Source: Hirsutella rhossiliensis
Taxonomy: Eukaryota > Ascomycota > Sordariomycetes > Hypocreales > Ophiocordycipitaceae
Assembly: GCF_020360975.1 (NCBI RefSeq)
Contig: NW_025408670.1
Coordinates: forward strand, 5,394,001 to 5,458,000
Direction of reading: 5' to 3'
DNA length: 64,000 nucleotides
Below, piece after piece: positions 1 through 11,131 of this stretch. Made by a program: the position numbers and the translations under genes. Below the pieces are notes generated by a model. The model ran no database searches. It was not told the DNA's origin and saw nothing but the letters and a program-made list of their open reading frames with translations. How positions within the stretch are numbered: position 1 is the stretch's first letter; each line of letters opens with the position of its first letter.

Positions 1-1047
1 GTTTTAATAATAAGATATAAAATATTAGGTATATCTATATTATTATTAGTAGCGAAAGTTTATAGTTAACTTTAAAAATAGTTTTCTTAACCTTAAATAG
101 TCTAAGTTTCTTAAAATCTAATTTATTACTTAGTCGTTTTATTTTAATATTTTATTATATAAGGTAGACTATATCTCCCTCTTAAAAGATTAGTCCTTAT
201 AGTCTTTTTTAATTATAGTAAGTAGATATTTATTTTTTAATAAATTAAAGTTCTTATTATATTTCTTTATATAATTTTTATAGCTAATTAACTTATAGTA
301 TCGCTTATTCCGCTTATAGTTTTTATTAAGTAACCTTAAATACTTTTAAGTTAAATCTATAATTAGTATATACTAATAAGATCTTAGTTATTTTTATAAC
401 TAAGCTATTATAAGCTAGTTATACTATTAATAGCTATTTAACTTAATCGTTTTATTTATAGTTAATATAGTATTATAAATATTATTTAAGCGTTTAATTA
501 AGTCGTTTTATTTATCTATCTATTTATAAGTAATAAGCTATACTAAGCTTATATTTTATCCTTAATTATACTATAAGAGCTTACTAAAACTTAGCTATAA
601 ATATACTTCCTTTATTAAAGATAATCTTATTTAATAGTCTATAATTACTAATAATAGTTTATAGGAATATATATACTAGCTCTTTTATATTACTTACTTC
701 TTTATATAATAAGAAGTACCTATACTTTATTAGTTTATTAGTAATAATAAATATACTATTATACTTAATATTAGTTATAGGTTTTTTTAATAGTAATAGT
801 TTTATAATATAATTAAAAGCTATTAAATCCTATAGTTTCTTTAATATTAATAGCGGTTATAATTCTTTATATAGTTTATATTATTTAGCTTTACTTTATA
901 TATAAAGTTTATATTTTTTAATAACTTATTATACTACTTCTTTAAGCTATAAAAAGTTATATTATTATTTAATCCGTTTTATTATCTTTTAGATTCCTTA
1001 GTATCTATATATTAAATATTTATATATATCTTATATAACTTTATCGA
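1..1047 (-). mobile_element. Gypsy C fragment, integrase region
   Basis: The sequence is a close copy of 22612-24356 once the solo LTR at 22946-23642 is removed, in the same orientation. The minus strand reads like the zinc-binding and core region of a Gypsy integrase, with the metal-binding Cys and His codons turned into Tyr. Homology stops after the shared string ACTTTATC, where LINE L begins. It starts before the window, so the left border is unknown. All frames are broken by TAA and TAG codons expected from RIP. Confidence 0.7.
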
Positions 1048-3290
1048 AGGCAAAGACTAATTAATAGAAACCTTTAAAGGGAAGGCCTAGCTACTAGCCG
1101 CTAAGTTCTTCCTACTAAAGGCCGGTATAACCTAAGGGCTACCCCGGCCTATAGCTAAGGCGACCCTTATAGTTAACTAATAAATCCGGCTAGCCGACGT
1201 CGTAAGAGCGCTAGGTAAGATAGTAAGCTAAAAAGCGGCGGGTCTAGACGGCGTCCCCTTAGGGTTTATTAAGAAGTACGGCCTAGCCCTAGTCTAGCGA
1301 CTAGCTATAATCTTTAACGCTTATACCTAACTCTTATATTTCCTAGGTCGGTTCTATAGCGCGAATATAGTAGTTATCTAGAAGCTAGGTAAGAGGCTAG
1401 ACGCCTACTATATAGTAGGGGGTTAGAGACTAATTTCCCTCCTACCTATAGTAGGAAAAGTACTTAAGTAGATACTAGCTTAAAGGATCGCGGGAGTAGC
1501 GGAAGCGAACGGTATCCTATTAGACGGATAAATAAAGAATAAGAGGGAACGCTTTATAAAAGCGGCGATCCTATTAGAAATAGAACTAATACGTATAATA
1601 TAGGCTTAAAGGGGTATTATATTATTCCTATAGCTAGATATTAAGAGCGTATTTAATATAGTTAATTATAATAAGCTTATAAGGGAACTAAAGCTTAAGG
1701 GATACCCTAGGTAGCTTATAAGCTTAATATAGAGCTTTATAAGTAATAGGAGATCGACCCTTTACTTTAATAGGAGGACCTTAAAGCTAACTTAAGTGCT
1801 AATAGGAGTCTCTTAGGGCTCCCCTTTATCCTTAATCTTATTTCTATACTATATAACCCCCTTATATAAAAGGCTTAGTATAATATATAGTATTTATACT
1901 ATTAGCTTTACCGACGATATAAATATAGTTAGTATTAGACCTAATAAGGCTACTATAGTAGTATACTTAAAAGAAGCTTAGAGGATATACGCGGAATAAG
2001 CGACTAAGTTCGCGGTTACTTTTAAACTATTAAAGAGTAAATTACTATACTTTATATAAAGGAGATAAGCGATAACGACGCTAGTTTACTTTAAGGCTAA
2101 TATAATAACCTTAGTCTAAGAGGCCCGCTTACTAAGGGTTTAGGTATACTAGAAACTATATTAAAAAGCGTACTTAAAATAACTTTAAGTAAAGTTAAAG
2201 CGCTAGACTATAGCCCTAACTAGGCTCGCGGCGTCTATATAGGGCTATACCCTACTATACGTTAAGAAAGTCTATAGTAAGGTAATCTAGTCCTTAATCT
2301 CCTACGCTATAGTTATATTCTATAAGATAATACCTATAAAGGGGAAACTACGCGGAATCGCATAAGACCTTACCTAGGACTAGTTAGCTTACCTTTAAGT
2401 AATAATAGGTACCTACCGCGCGACCTTAGTCTACTAAGTTAAAGTAGAGGTATAGGTGCCCTTAATCGACCTCTACTTAAACTAAAGAATAATAGATACC
2501 CTTTAAAGGCTAAAGGACTTAGGGCTCTTAGGCTAAATCTAACGCGCGTTTAACGTAGTCGCGGGTATACTTAAAAGGAGGCGATACTAAAAAGAAGGTA
2601 GACCCTTAGCGGTACTACCTTTAAGTAGACCCCCTCTTATAGAAGAGATAAGGGGGGTCTAAAGCTAGATAAGATTAAACGACCTCTTAGATAAAGCTAA
2701 GTTACTTAAAAGGCTAAATAAAAAATAGGCCGCTTAATAAAATATTAAGGAAGACGTAATCTAATAATACTAAACTACCTTTTACCTTATTAACTTCCTA
2801 CTTTAGTTCGATAAGGCAATAACGCTAAACCGTTATAAGGGCCTCCTTAAGTATATTAGTATAGTAATTACTTAAATATATATAGGAAAGATCGGGCTTA
2901 ATAACTTTCTTTTTAACTAATAAGTCCTTAGCGTAGTTTCGCTAATATATACCTATAAATAAAGATAGGATACTATCTATTATATAATAATTAACTATCT
3001 ATTAATAGTAAAGGTAAGGGAGTCCTTTTTAATATAGGCCTAGGATATAGGTAATATAAGAGCGGGCCTTTAAAGGAAAAAGATAGCGGCGCTACTAGCG
3101 TAATAGTTCCTTTACTTAGGTAGGCTCTATTAGTTTAACTTAGCTTAAAAGCTATATATAAATATACTAGATAATAAAACTAAGGTCGCGCTAAGGATAA
3201 AGCGGCCTTAACTAAGACTACCTTAGCTAACTACTTCCCTTATTAAGGCGACCTAGGAAAGAAGAGGACTTATAATTATAAGACTATAGC
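1048..3290 (+). pseudogene. LINE L ORF2 remnant: reverse transcriptase
   Basis: Reading TAA/TAG as mutated Gln codons, one frame shows the non-LTR RT motifs in order. KAAGLDGVPLGF lies near 1232, block A (LDIKSVFNIVNYNKL) near 1630-1690, block B (GVSQGSPLSLILFLYY) near 1810-1860, and block C, the catalytic FTDD, at 1907-1918. Further on, near 2930-3030, a Cys/His-rich stretch resembles the C-terminal zinc motif of LINE ORF2 proteins. The catalytic Asp pair survives here because the preceding codon is ACC, which leaves no TG for RIP; copy 3 reads FTND at the same place. The product would prime cDNA synthesis at nicked target DNA. It is dead in this copy. Confidence 0.75.
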
Positions 3291-3439
3291 TTTAACCGAA
3301 CTAGACCTAAACTAAGTATAAACCTCGCCGATTAAACTATAGACTAAATAGAACTAATATAACCTAATTAAACTAACCTTAATAGCTATAAAATAAGACC
3401 TACTATTAAAAGACTATAACTAAATAAAACCTAACTTAG

Positions 3440-4929
3440 AACTAAACTAAGATAGAGCTAATAACTAGCCCCCCCTTAAACTATAACCCTAGCCTAGCTT
3501 ATTAATAGTAATATCTACCTTATTATTGTAGTAAAAATAATAAGACCCCCTTAAGGTAGTATATAGAGTATAGGAGGGAGTAACCTAAGGCTTATAAGGA
3601 GTATAAGGACTACTATTACTATAAGAACCCTAATAATAACTAAATAAACCTAACCTTAAACCTAAACTAAAGCTAGCCTAGACGGCTAACTTATAAGATA
3701 GAGTAATAACTAAGGTCTATACTAAGGTAGGACCTATACTAGTAGCGGTATAAAGGCGTTTACTATAGCTTATATTATAACTATAAATCTAATTAAGGTT
3801 AAAACTAATAACGATCTTAGCTAAGACTAAACCGTGATAGCTATAAAAACGCTACTAAATAAAGTTAAGAGCGTTAGTAAGATTAGTAGGCGACGTAAGA
3901 TAGAGATACTTTAAGGCGGGCTCGGCGCTAAGAGAACTACTAGGCTATAGCTTAGCGTTAGAAGGAGACGCGGTTAGCTCCTAAGCTAGCTCTATAACGG
4001 CTATAAGTATAAATACCTTAGCCTTAGCCTTAAATAAGGCCTTAAATATAGCTACCGCTTTACCCTTACCTTTACCCTTCCCTTTATTAATAGGGACTAA
4101 GGCTAGAATAAGCTTAATAAAACTAGTAAGATTAAAGCCGCTATCCTTTATATTAAGGCTATTACTAGTAATAAGATAGAAATAGTTAGCGAGATTATTA
4201 ACCGTTATAAGAGTCTTTTAAGTAACTAAGAGTAACTTAGGCCCGACTTAAGCTAAGGTCTTAATAGCGTCGCTAAACTTACTTAAGTACTTCTTTAACG
4301 ACTTATATATATAGCGGGTATTATTTACGAAATAAGTAAAAGCTAACGCGAGCGTTTTTATATTCTTAGTAATTATAGCTAAACTAAGGGTAGACTTACT
4401 TAATACGCCCTTACCCTTAGCGGTAAGGGCCTTCTAACTAATATAAATATAAGTTTCTAGAGTAGTATAATAAAAGCGCTTTTATACTAAACCCTTAATA
4501 AGGGAAGGGCTATTAACTTTAGACTATACTTAGTAAAAGGTATTAGCGGCCTCCTTACCTTTAAAGGTAATCTAAAATATAAATTAATACCGAACTTAAA
4601 TAGTACTATAATAAGAAAGGGTTACTTACTTAGTAATAAAACTAGTTAAAGTTAGCGTAAGCGATATACGCTTTAGCCTTTATAGCTATTAAAGTTAGTA
4701 AAAATACTAAAGGTAAGACTAACTTAAGATAAAGCTAAGATTAATATATATAAAACTAGTTTTAATAGCTAGTAAAGGATTTATAAGTAAGCTTACTAGT
4801 AAGACGCTTAATATATATAAAATATAAGATAGAGCGCTTTAATCTTACTACTATAGTAACTTTCTTATAAAAAAGAGGTTTTAAAAAAAGTAAGCTATTA
4901 CTACTTAAGTCGGCTTCTTAGTTAGATAT
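3440..4929 (-). pseudogene. Possible antisense ORF in the 3' half of LINE L (copy 1)
   Basis: The minus strand, read with TAR as Gln, gives a long protein-like stretch starting at an ATA (probably mutated ATG) at 4927-4929. It begins M-S-N-Q-E-A-D-L and later holds a Lys/Gly run (KGKSKGKGKGK) near 4050-4080. The matching copy at 19497-21060 starts in the same way. The frame changes at least once, near the position matching 19800, and has many TAR codons, so coding is uncertain. It lies opposite to the RT. It could be an accessory protein, a gag-like ORF1 from another element joined in inverted orientation, or non-coding 3' sequence. I do not recognise it. Confidence 0.35.
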
Positions 4930-5479
4930 TATAATATAATAATAAGTAAACTAGATATAGTATTAAGGAGACCTAAAGTTATAGAAATAAGGCGGGTAAG
5001 GTAATAATTAGGCCTATAAAAGAGATAGATAATAAAGGGATAAGAGGAGGTATATATAGAACTAAGAGGGGAGGGTAAGTATATATAAGCGCGAGCTAAG
5101 CGCGTATAATTAATAACTATAAGATAGAGGGTAAATATAGGCCGCTATACCCTTAATTAAGAAGTTGCGTAGCTAAATAAGAACCGATTTACGATTAGCG
5201 GAGCTAGCCGACTAAATTTTAATTAGCCGGCCCTACCTAAGAGCGACCTATACTAGCGCCTAGCCTAGTAACCGGATATTACCTACCCTACTAACTAACG
5301 GACTAATAAGCTAACGCGACCGCGGCTATATAGCTATAACGCGGGAGCTAGGGTAAATAGAGGCGCTTATAAGTTAGGCCCTTAAAGAGAGACTACTACC
5401 TATAACCCTAGGCCTAGGCTAGCGAGCTTAGGCCGCGGCCGCTTAAGATAGTAGCGGCTATAGCCTAAGAGGGCCCGCG

Positions 5480-5690
5480 CTAAAACGCGATTTTATAAGA
5501 GGAGCCTATAGTAGCCGGCGTAAATTTCCTATATACTACTACTACGACCTCGTTTAAGGTAGACCTATATTAAAAAAGGGGAGGGTTTTTCCCTAAGTAC
5601 TTTAGTTTTTCCCTTTTATTTAATATTAAAGTTTTAAATACCTTTAGCTAAGTCCTTAGTATAATCTTAATAATAATAATATATATATAT
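5480..5690 (+). repeat. LINE L 3' end and TAA-type tail
   Basis: About 190 bp ending in ATAATCTTAAT plus a TAA repeat. The same end occurs, with different tail repeats, at 18746-18950 (inverted, TAA repeats) and at 43600-43791 (TAAT repeats, end of the SINE). Three independent copies ending at one point with short variable tails mark it as the 3' terminus recognised by the LINE reverse transcriptase. Confidence 0.7.
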
Positions 5691-5700
5691 ATATATATAA

Positions 5701-5789
5701 GCTAGCTATATATAAAAGAGCTTTATATAGCTTATTAATATTATCTTATAAATAGTACTTATATATATACCTCTACTAACTTTATAATA
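5701..5789 (+). repeat. Clipped Gypsy B LTR
   Basis: This matches the last ~90 bp of the 186-bp Gypsy B LTR (compare 26160-26250 and 32957-33045), ending in the same TATAATA. The 5' half is missing, replaced by the LINE L tail. It is a remnant of a solo or full Gypsy B insertion. Confidence 0.7.
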
Positions 5790-6250
5790 AAAAGTAGCCT
5801 TAAAATATAAATTCTAAGGCGCCTTTTTATTTCTTATAAATATAGCTTTAAGTAAAGCGCTTATTAGCTTTCCTTTATATATAATAGCCTCCTTATTAAT
5901 ATAATAAGATAATAAAAGTCCTATTTAATTAAATTACTTTTTTTTAGTCCTTAAAGGTTTAATCTTAGTATATAAGATACTAAGCTAATCGTTTTTTTAT
6001 TAAGCTTAGCTTTCTTATAAGCTTTATCTTTTAAAAGCTTACTAAGTAAAGGACTTACTATATAGTTATTACTAAGACTAAGTGCCTTACTAAGCTTAGC
6101 TCGCTAGTAATATTAATATAGTTTTTTCCCTTTTTATATTTATTATAGTAAACCTTTATAAGAACCTTATCTTAGATTATAAGCTACTTAAAAGGATAGC
6201 TAGAATAAGGGGTATCTTAAAGCTACTTATCTTAAAGGGTTAAGGGTAAT
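5790..6250. other. Unassigned RIP-mutated relic
   Basis: AT-rich RIP-type sequence with no LTR, terminal repeat or catalytic motif that I can name. A minus-strand reading near 5950-6110 is rich in Lys, Leu and Ser and could be the end of a transposase, but I cannot support a family. I found no second copy in the window. Confidence 0.4.
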
Positions 6251-7190
6251 ATATTCTTAAGGTATATAAGTAAAAGCGGAATTTTAGGAAATTAAGGAAT
6301 TATATAAGACTATATAATAAAGGGGAAGAAGGAGTATAAGGTAGGATTTTTTAATAGAATTTATTAGTAATATATTAGTATATAGAAGTAGTATTAAAGT
6401 TAATAATTCTTACTTTATTTACTAGCGGATATACTATCTTATATAGATAATTATAGCTAAATAGAAGAACCTTTTAAGACTAGATTTAGGCTACTATATA
6501 GCCCTAAGACTAAGGAATTTAGTAATACTTTAAGTATATTAAGAAGTATCTTAGTTCTACTAATATTTATATTTAAAGGAGGTTAGTCGTACTAGTATTT
6601 TTAAGAGGTCTTAGCTAGTATTCTAAGCTAGCTCTATTTCTTCGACTCCCGATTATATAATAACTAGTAACCCGTTTAATATATAATAATATATAAAATA
6701 ACGAGCGATTCTTACTCTATAATATAGGAATTTATCTATAATTAATATACTACTTATTAGCTTATATAATTAGGAGAGTATATTATAGCTACTTTATTTA
6801 TAGTAGGAATACTATTTCTTATAGCCTCCCTTAAAGAGTAGATTTATATACTCTTTACTAATTTATTTATAGTAGTATATATATAAGGTAAAAACCTAAT
6901 TTAGGAGAACTATTCTTATACCTTAATAGGATATATAAAAACTTATTCTTTCTTAGGAAAAGAAAATCCTTAGGTATATACTAATAGAAAAACCTATAGT
7001 AGGAAAAATCTATAGTAATAATAATTATTTATAGGATAACCTTATATAAGGTAAAACCTAATATTACTAGGAAAATCTAAATAGATAAAAACCTAGTAAA
7101 TATTTTTCTAGGAAACCTAAAAAGGAAAAACCTAGTAAGGGAAAGATATAAAAAGTATAAGAAATATCTAAAAACCCCTTTTAATTACTT
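6250..7190 (-). repeat. LTR-like relic next to the RIP-dead Copia
   Basis: The stretch around 6309-6420 (GTATAAGGTAGGATTTT and beyond) is clearly but distantly related to the 697-bp solo LTR family (compare 18018-18130). From about 6885 to 7190 the motif AAAAACCTAGTA recurs in many variants. By position this is the 3' LTR and 3' untranslated part of the minus-strand Copia whose pol begins at about 7200. No matching right LTR or duplication was found, so the borders are not fixed. Confidence 0.4.
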
Positions 7191-7199
7191 AGGAACTTA

Positions 7200-10100
7200 T
7201 ATTAAGGATAGACTGTCTCTAAATTTATAGAGTAATCTAGGTCTTAATTCCTTTATAAAAATATTAGCTATATTATCTTTTAATTTAATATAAAAAACTC
7301 TAATTTCCCTTTCTCTTATACTAGTTTTAGTATAGTAATAAGCTAATCTTATATACTTAGACCTTTTATAAAATTCCGGATTTTCTACTAATTTAATAGT
7401 AGTAGTATTATCCGTTAAAATAAGAGGTATAGTACTAAGAATCTTAATAAATAGATCCTTAGTAATATTTTTAAAAAGTATATTTAAATAAATAGCGTCT
7501 TTATTTACCTTCCTAAGGCTAATATACTTTACTTTATAGGTAGAAAGGGCAATAGCTTTCTACTTAAAGTAAGCCTAGCTTCTTATATTATTATATATAT
7601 AAAAATAGTAACTAGAAAAGGATTTTCCGTCCGTTAAATTTAACGCTTAGCTAGAGTTAGTAAAACCCTTTATATATAGATAGGTAAAAGGGATATTATA
7701 ATTATATTTAATCTTTAAGCTAGGGAATTTATTTAAATATTTCTAAATTATATTTAAAGCCTTAAAATATATTTAGTTAAGCTTAGCCGCGAATCTAATA
7801 TAGGAAATTATAGAATATAAGATATCTAGCTTAGTAAATAAGGCTAAGTATAATAGAGATCCTATTTCTTTCTAAAATTATAATATATCTTCCTTAAAAG
7901 GTAATTCCTTTACTTTTATAAGCTTAAAGCCTATTATAATAGGTAAATTCGAAGTTCCTAAACCTTCTTTATTAAATTCCTTTAATTTATTTAAGGTATA
8001 AGTTTCTTAGGATATATATAGCTCTTTATTTTCTCGGTTTATTATAATATATAGACCGAAGAAGTCTTTAATATCTCCTAAGATAGTAAAATCTAGGAAT
8101 TTAGATAATTCTTTAAATAATCTTTCTTTTATTATAGATTTAAAGGGCCCTACTATAAGAAAGTCGTTAACGTAAATTACTAAGGCTATACTATAGTCCT
8201 TATTTATAAATACTCCTTTATCTATTAAAAGAGGAAGAAATCTAAGTTTATTTAGTATAATTTTTAAATAATTATACTAAAGCTTAGGACTTTATTTTAA
8301 GCTATATAATACCTTCTTTAGCTTTACTTTAATTTAACCGGTTTTATATAGGTCTAGGAATTTAGTTAATTTAATTCCTTTATCTTTATAAGCTAATCTA
8401 TATTTTAAATAATATTCTTTAAGAGCGTATTCTTTATAGCCTATAGGAAGATTAATATATACTTTACTATCTATATTAGTATATATAAAAGCATTTATTA
8501 TATCTATTTATAAAGCTTTAAATTTATAGATAATAGCTAAAATAAGTAGAATTCTAATAGATTTAGGTCTAGCTATAGTTAAGAAGGTATCTAAGAAATC
8601 TAAGCTATAGATCTACTTAATCCCTATATTACGAAGCGGGCTTTATATTTTATTATATTATTTTAACTATCCTTCTTAATAGTATAGACCTAGCGGCCTC
8701 CTATAGCCTCCTTATCTCTAAGGAGGTAGGAAAATTCCTAAGTTTTATATTTAATTAGCTAGATAATTTCCTTAATTATAGCTTCTTTTTAAAATACTAC
8801 TTTAGGGCTATTTATTACCTATTTATAGGTCGTTAGAATTTTTAGATCCTAATTTTCTATACTAGCTAGAATTAACTCTATAAAATCGTAGTTTAGAAAT
8901 AAATTAATATTAAGGTATTCGATATAGTTAGAATCGAACCCTTCTAGCTTCTTAGGTAATTCTACTACTATTTTACTAGTAGTAAGAATAGGATTATTAT
9001 TTAAAGACTCTTCTTTTATAGAGGGTAAGGGACTTTTATCTCTAGGTTCTTTAATAGCTTCCTTTATAAGGATATAGCTTTCTAGCTTATCTTTATTTAA
9101 AATAAAATTAAAATTAAAGGTATTATTACTACTAGAAATTTCTAGATTTTTTATAAATTTATTTTCTAGTATAGTAATATCTTTAAAGATAGTAATCTTT
9201 CTCTTAGTAAAATCCTAGATTTTATATATATTCTCTAAATAGCCTACTATTATTCCCTTAAAGGCTTTATTATCTAGCTTATCTTTAAGGTCTTTATTCT
9301 TATAATATATAAGGCTTTTAAAGGTCTTAAATTTATTTAAGGTCTTAAAAGGTAGTATTATATTATCCCTCTTTTCTATAAGACTTTTAAATCCTATTAT
9401 AGAATATAGTAATCTATTATATAAATAGGTAGCTATTAAAATAGCTTCTCCCTATAGATATTTAGGAAGCTTAGTAGTAAATAAAAGAGCTTATACTTTT
9501 TTTAATATAGTACGATTTATTCTTTTTATTCTACTATTAGATTCTAGCGTCCTAGGAGGACTAAAATTAAAGGTAATTCCTTCTTTTTCGTAATAAAGCT
9601 TTATTTTATATATAAATTCTTTAGTATTATTAGTAAATACTTCTTTAATCTTAGTATTTTTAGGGTTATTTTCTACCCTATTTTTAAATTCTAGGAACCT
9701 ATCTAGAACTTCCTTTTTTTTTCTAAGAAGGTATATTTCTAGATATTAAGTTCCTATATCTAAGAAAGAAATATAATAGTAATATTTATTATAAGTAAGT
9801 ACTTTAATTAGCCCTTAAATATCTAATACTATTTTTTCTAAATAGGTATAAGACTTATATAAAGGTTATTTATTAACCTTATTTATTACTTTAGCTTTAA
9901 TATATATTTCGTATTATCTTATTTTATTTTCCTTTTTTAAAGGCATTTTTATATCCTTATTATATCTTTTTAATATTTCTAAAATAGCCCTACTATTTAT
10001 ATACCCTAAGCGTAAGTACTAAGTATAAAAATCTATATCCTTTATATTTAAAGATATAATAAGGATTAATTAGCTCTTTAATAAAAGTTTTATAGGAATA

Positions 10101-10686
10101 TAATATAATTTATTTCTAAGAAATCCTTTAGTAAGGACCTTAGCCTTATTATCTAATAAAAGGACTTTATTTCCTCTTATTAAGGCATAGGTATTATTAA
10201 AATAAGATTAAGATAGTATATTTACCTTTAATTTAAGTATATAAAAGTAGTCTTAAAGGATATACCTTTTATAATTATATAGGAACTTAAATGCTAAGTC
10301 CCCTTTTCCTTTTACTAATATAAAGGAAGCTTTTCCCTAGTAAACTTTAGACTTAATTTCTTTATAGTTAATAAGGAAATTCTTATTCGATACTATATAC
10401 TTAGTAGCTTTAGTATTATAAATAAAATTAAAGATCCTTTTATTCTTATAACTAGGAAATCCTCTTTCTCTTACCTTTAAAACTAATACTTTTATTCTAG
10501 GAATTAAGGCTTTTAAAAGTCCTAAAAGAGAGTCTTTATTAGATTTTATTATAGGGGTATTTATAGAGGCTAAAATTACCTTTAAATCCTTAGACGTTTA
10601 TATAAAGGTCGGAGCCCTAGAAAGGTCTATAAGGTCGATATCTAGGTCTATATTTTCTTATAAAGCTATATTTAAGACCTTATTAC
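7200..10686 (-). pseudogene. RIP-dead Copia pol (integrase, RT, RNase H)
   Basis: Minus-strand pol of a Ty1/Copia element. Read towards lower coordinates: the integrase C-terminal part near 9250-9490 (LPKYL-GEAI, ATYLYNRL, GFKSLIEKRDN, KAFKGIIVGYLE), then RT block A near 8490-8560 (ALQMDIINAFIYTNID) and the catalytic box as YVND at 8163-8174 (Copia normally YVDD), and the RNase H part down to about 7200. The Asp-to-Asn change is a TG-to-TA change, as RIP makes. Its gag lies at about 17568-18745, moved away by the Gypsy A insertion. Many TAA/TAG codons; no function remains. Confidence 0.75.
10682..10686. repeat. Target-site duplication of Gypsy A (left)
   Basis: ATTAC directly before the left LTR; the same five bases follow the right LTR at 17563-17567. 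A perfect 5-bp duplication fixes the borders of the element. Confidence 0.8.
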
Positions 10687-10885
10687 TATTATAGGGTAAG
10701 TAAAGGGTTATACTATAAGTACCTTCTATTATATTATAATAATAAGCTATATAGGATCTAACTATACGCTGCGCCTACTACTACTAAATATACGTTTATA
10801 TATACGGCCTACCTTAACCTATAACGCTTATCGGCTAAGGTCTAGGCTAATACCTAGACCTATACTAAGGGTAAATACCCTTATA
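10687..10885 (-). repeat. Gypsy A 3' LTR (199 bp)
   Basis: It aligns end to end with 17364-17562, with scattered RIP-type differences such as ATAGGG versus ACGGGG near the start. It lies on the integrase side of the minus-strand element, so it is the 3' LTR. Confidence 0.85.
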
Positions 10886-11131
10886 TAAGGTCCCCGCCCC
10901 TCTCTTTATAGGCGGTCCCTTATAATATTAATCCTATACCTTAGCGCGCGGCTAGGAGGTAAATAACCTATTAGCGCGCTCTTATTACTCTTTCCTCTTA
11001 ACTATACTATTATTATTATTATTAGTAGTAGTAGCCGTAACTATAACTATAAGTCTCCTAGCGCCTAGCTATACGCTGCCGCCTATATATAAGCTAACCT
11101 ATACCCCCGCTAGTTATTTAAATAATTTAAT

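Larger units (their letters stand above)
1048..5690 (+). mobile_element. LINE L copy 1 (non-LTR retrotransposon, 5' truncated)
   Basis: A non-LTR retrotransposon on the plus strand. It runs from within ORF2, through the reverse transcriptase and a C-terminal Cys/His region, into a 2.4-kb 3' part that ends in a TAA-type tail near 5668-5690. It is missing ORF1 and the endonuclease, as is usual for 5'-truncated LINE insertions. The 3' part is shared with 18746-21221 and its last ~190 bp with the SINE at 43027-43791. The tail abuts a clipped Gypsy B LTR (5701), so the LINE probably inserted into that LTR. A Tad/CRE-like fungal LINE is likely, but the clade is inferred. Confidence 0.75.

Noticed and set aside
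5950..6110. Possible Fot1/pogo transposase C-terminus
   Set aside because: Composition only; no DDE motif, terminal inverted repeats or TA duplication seen.
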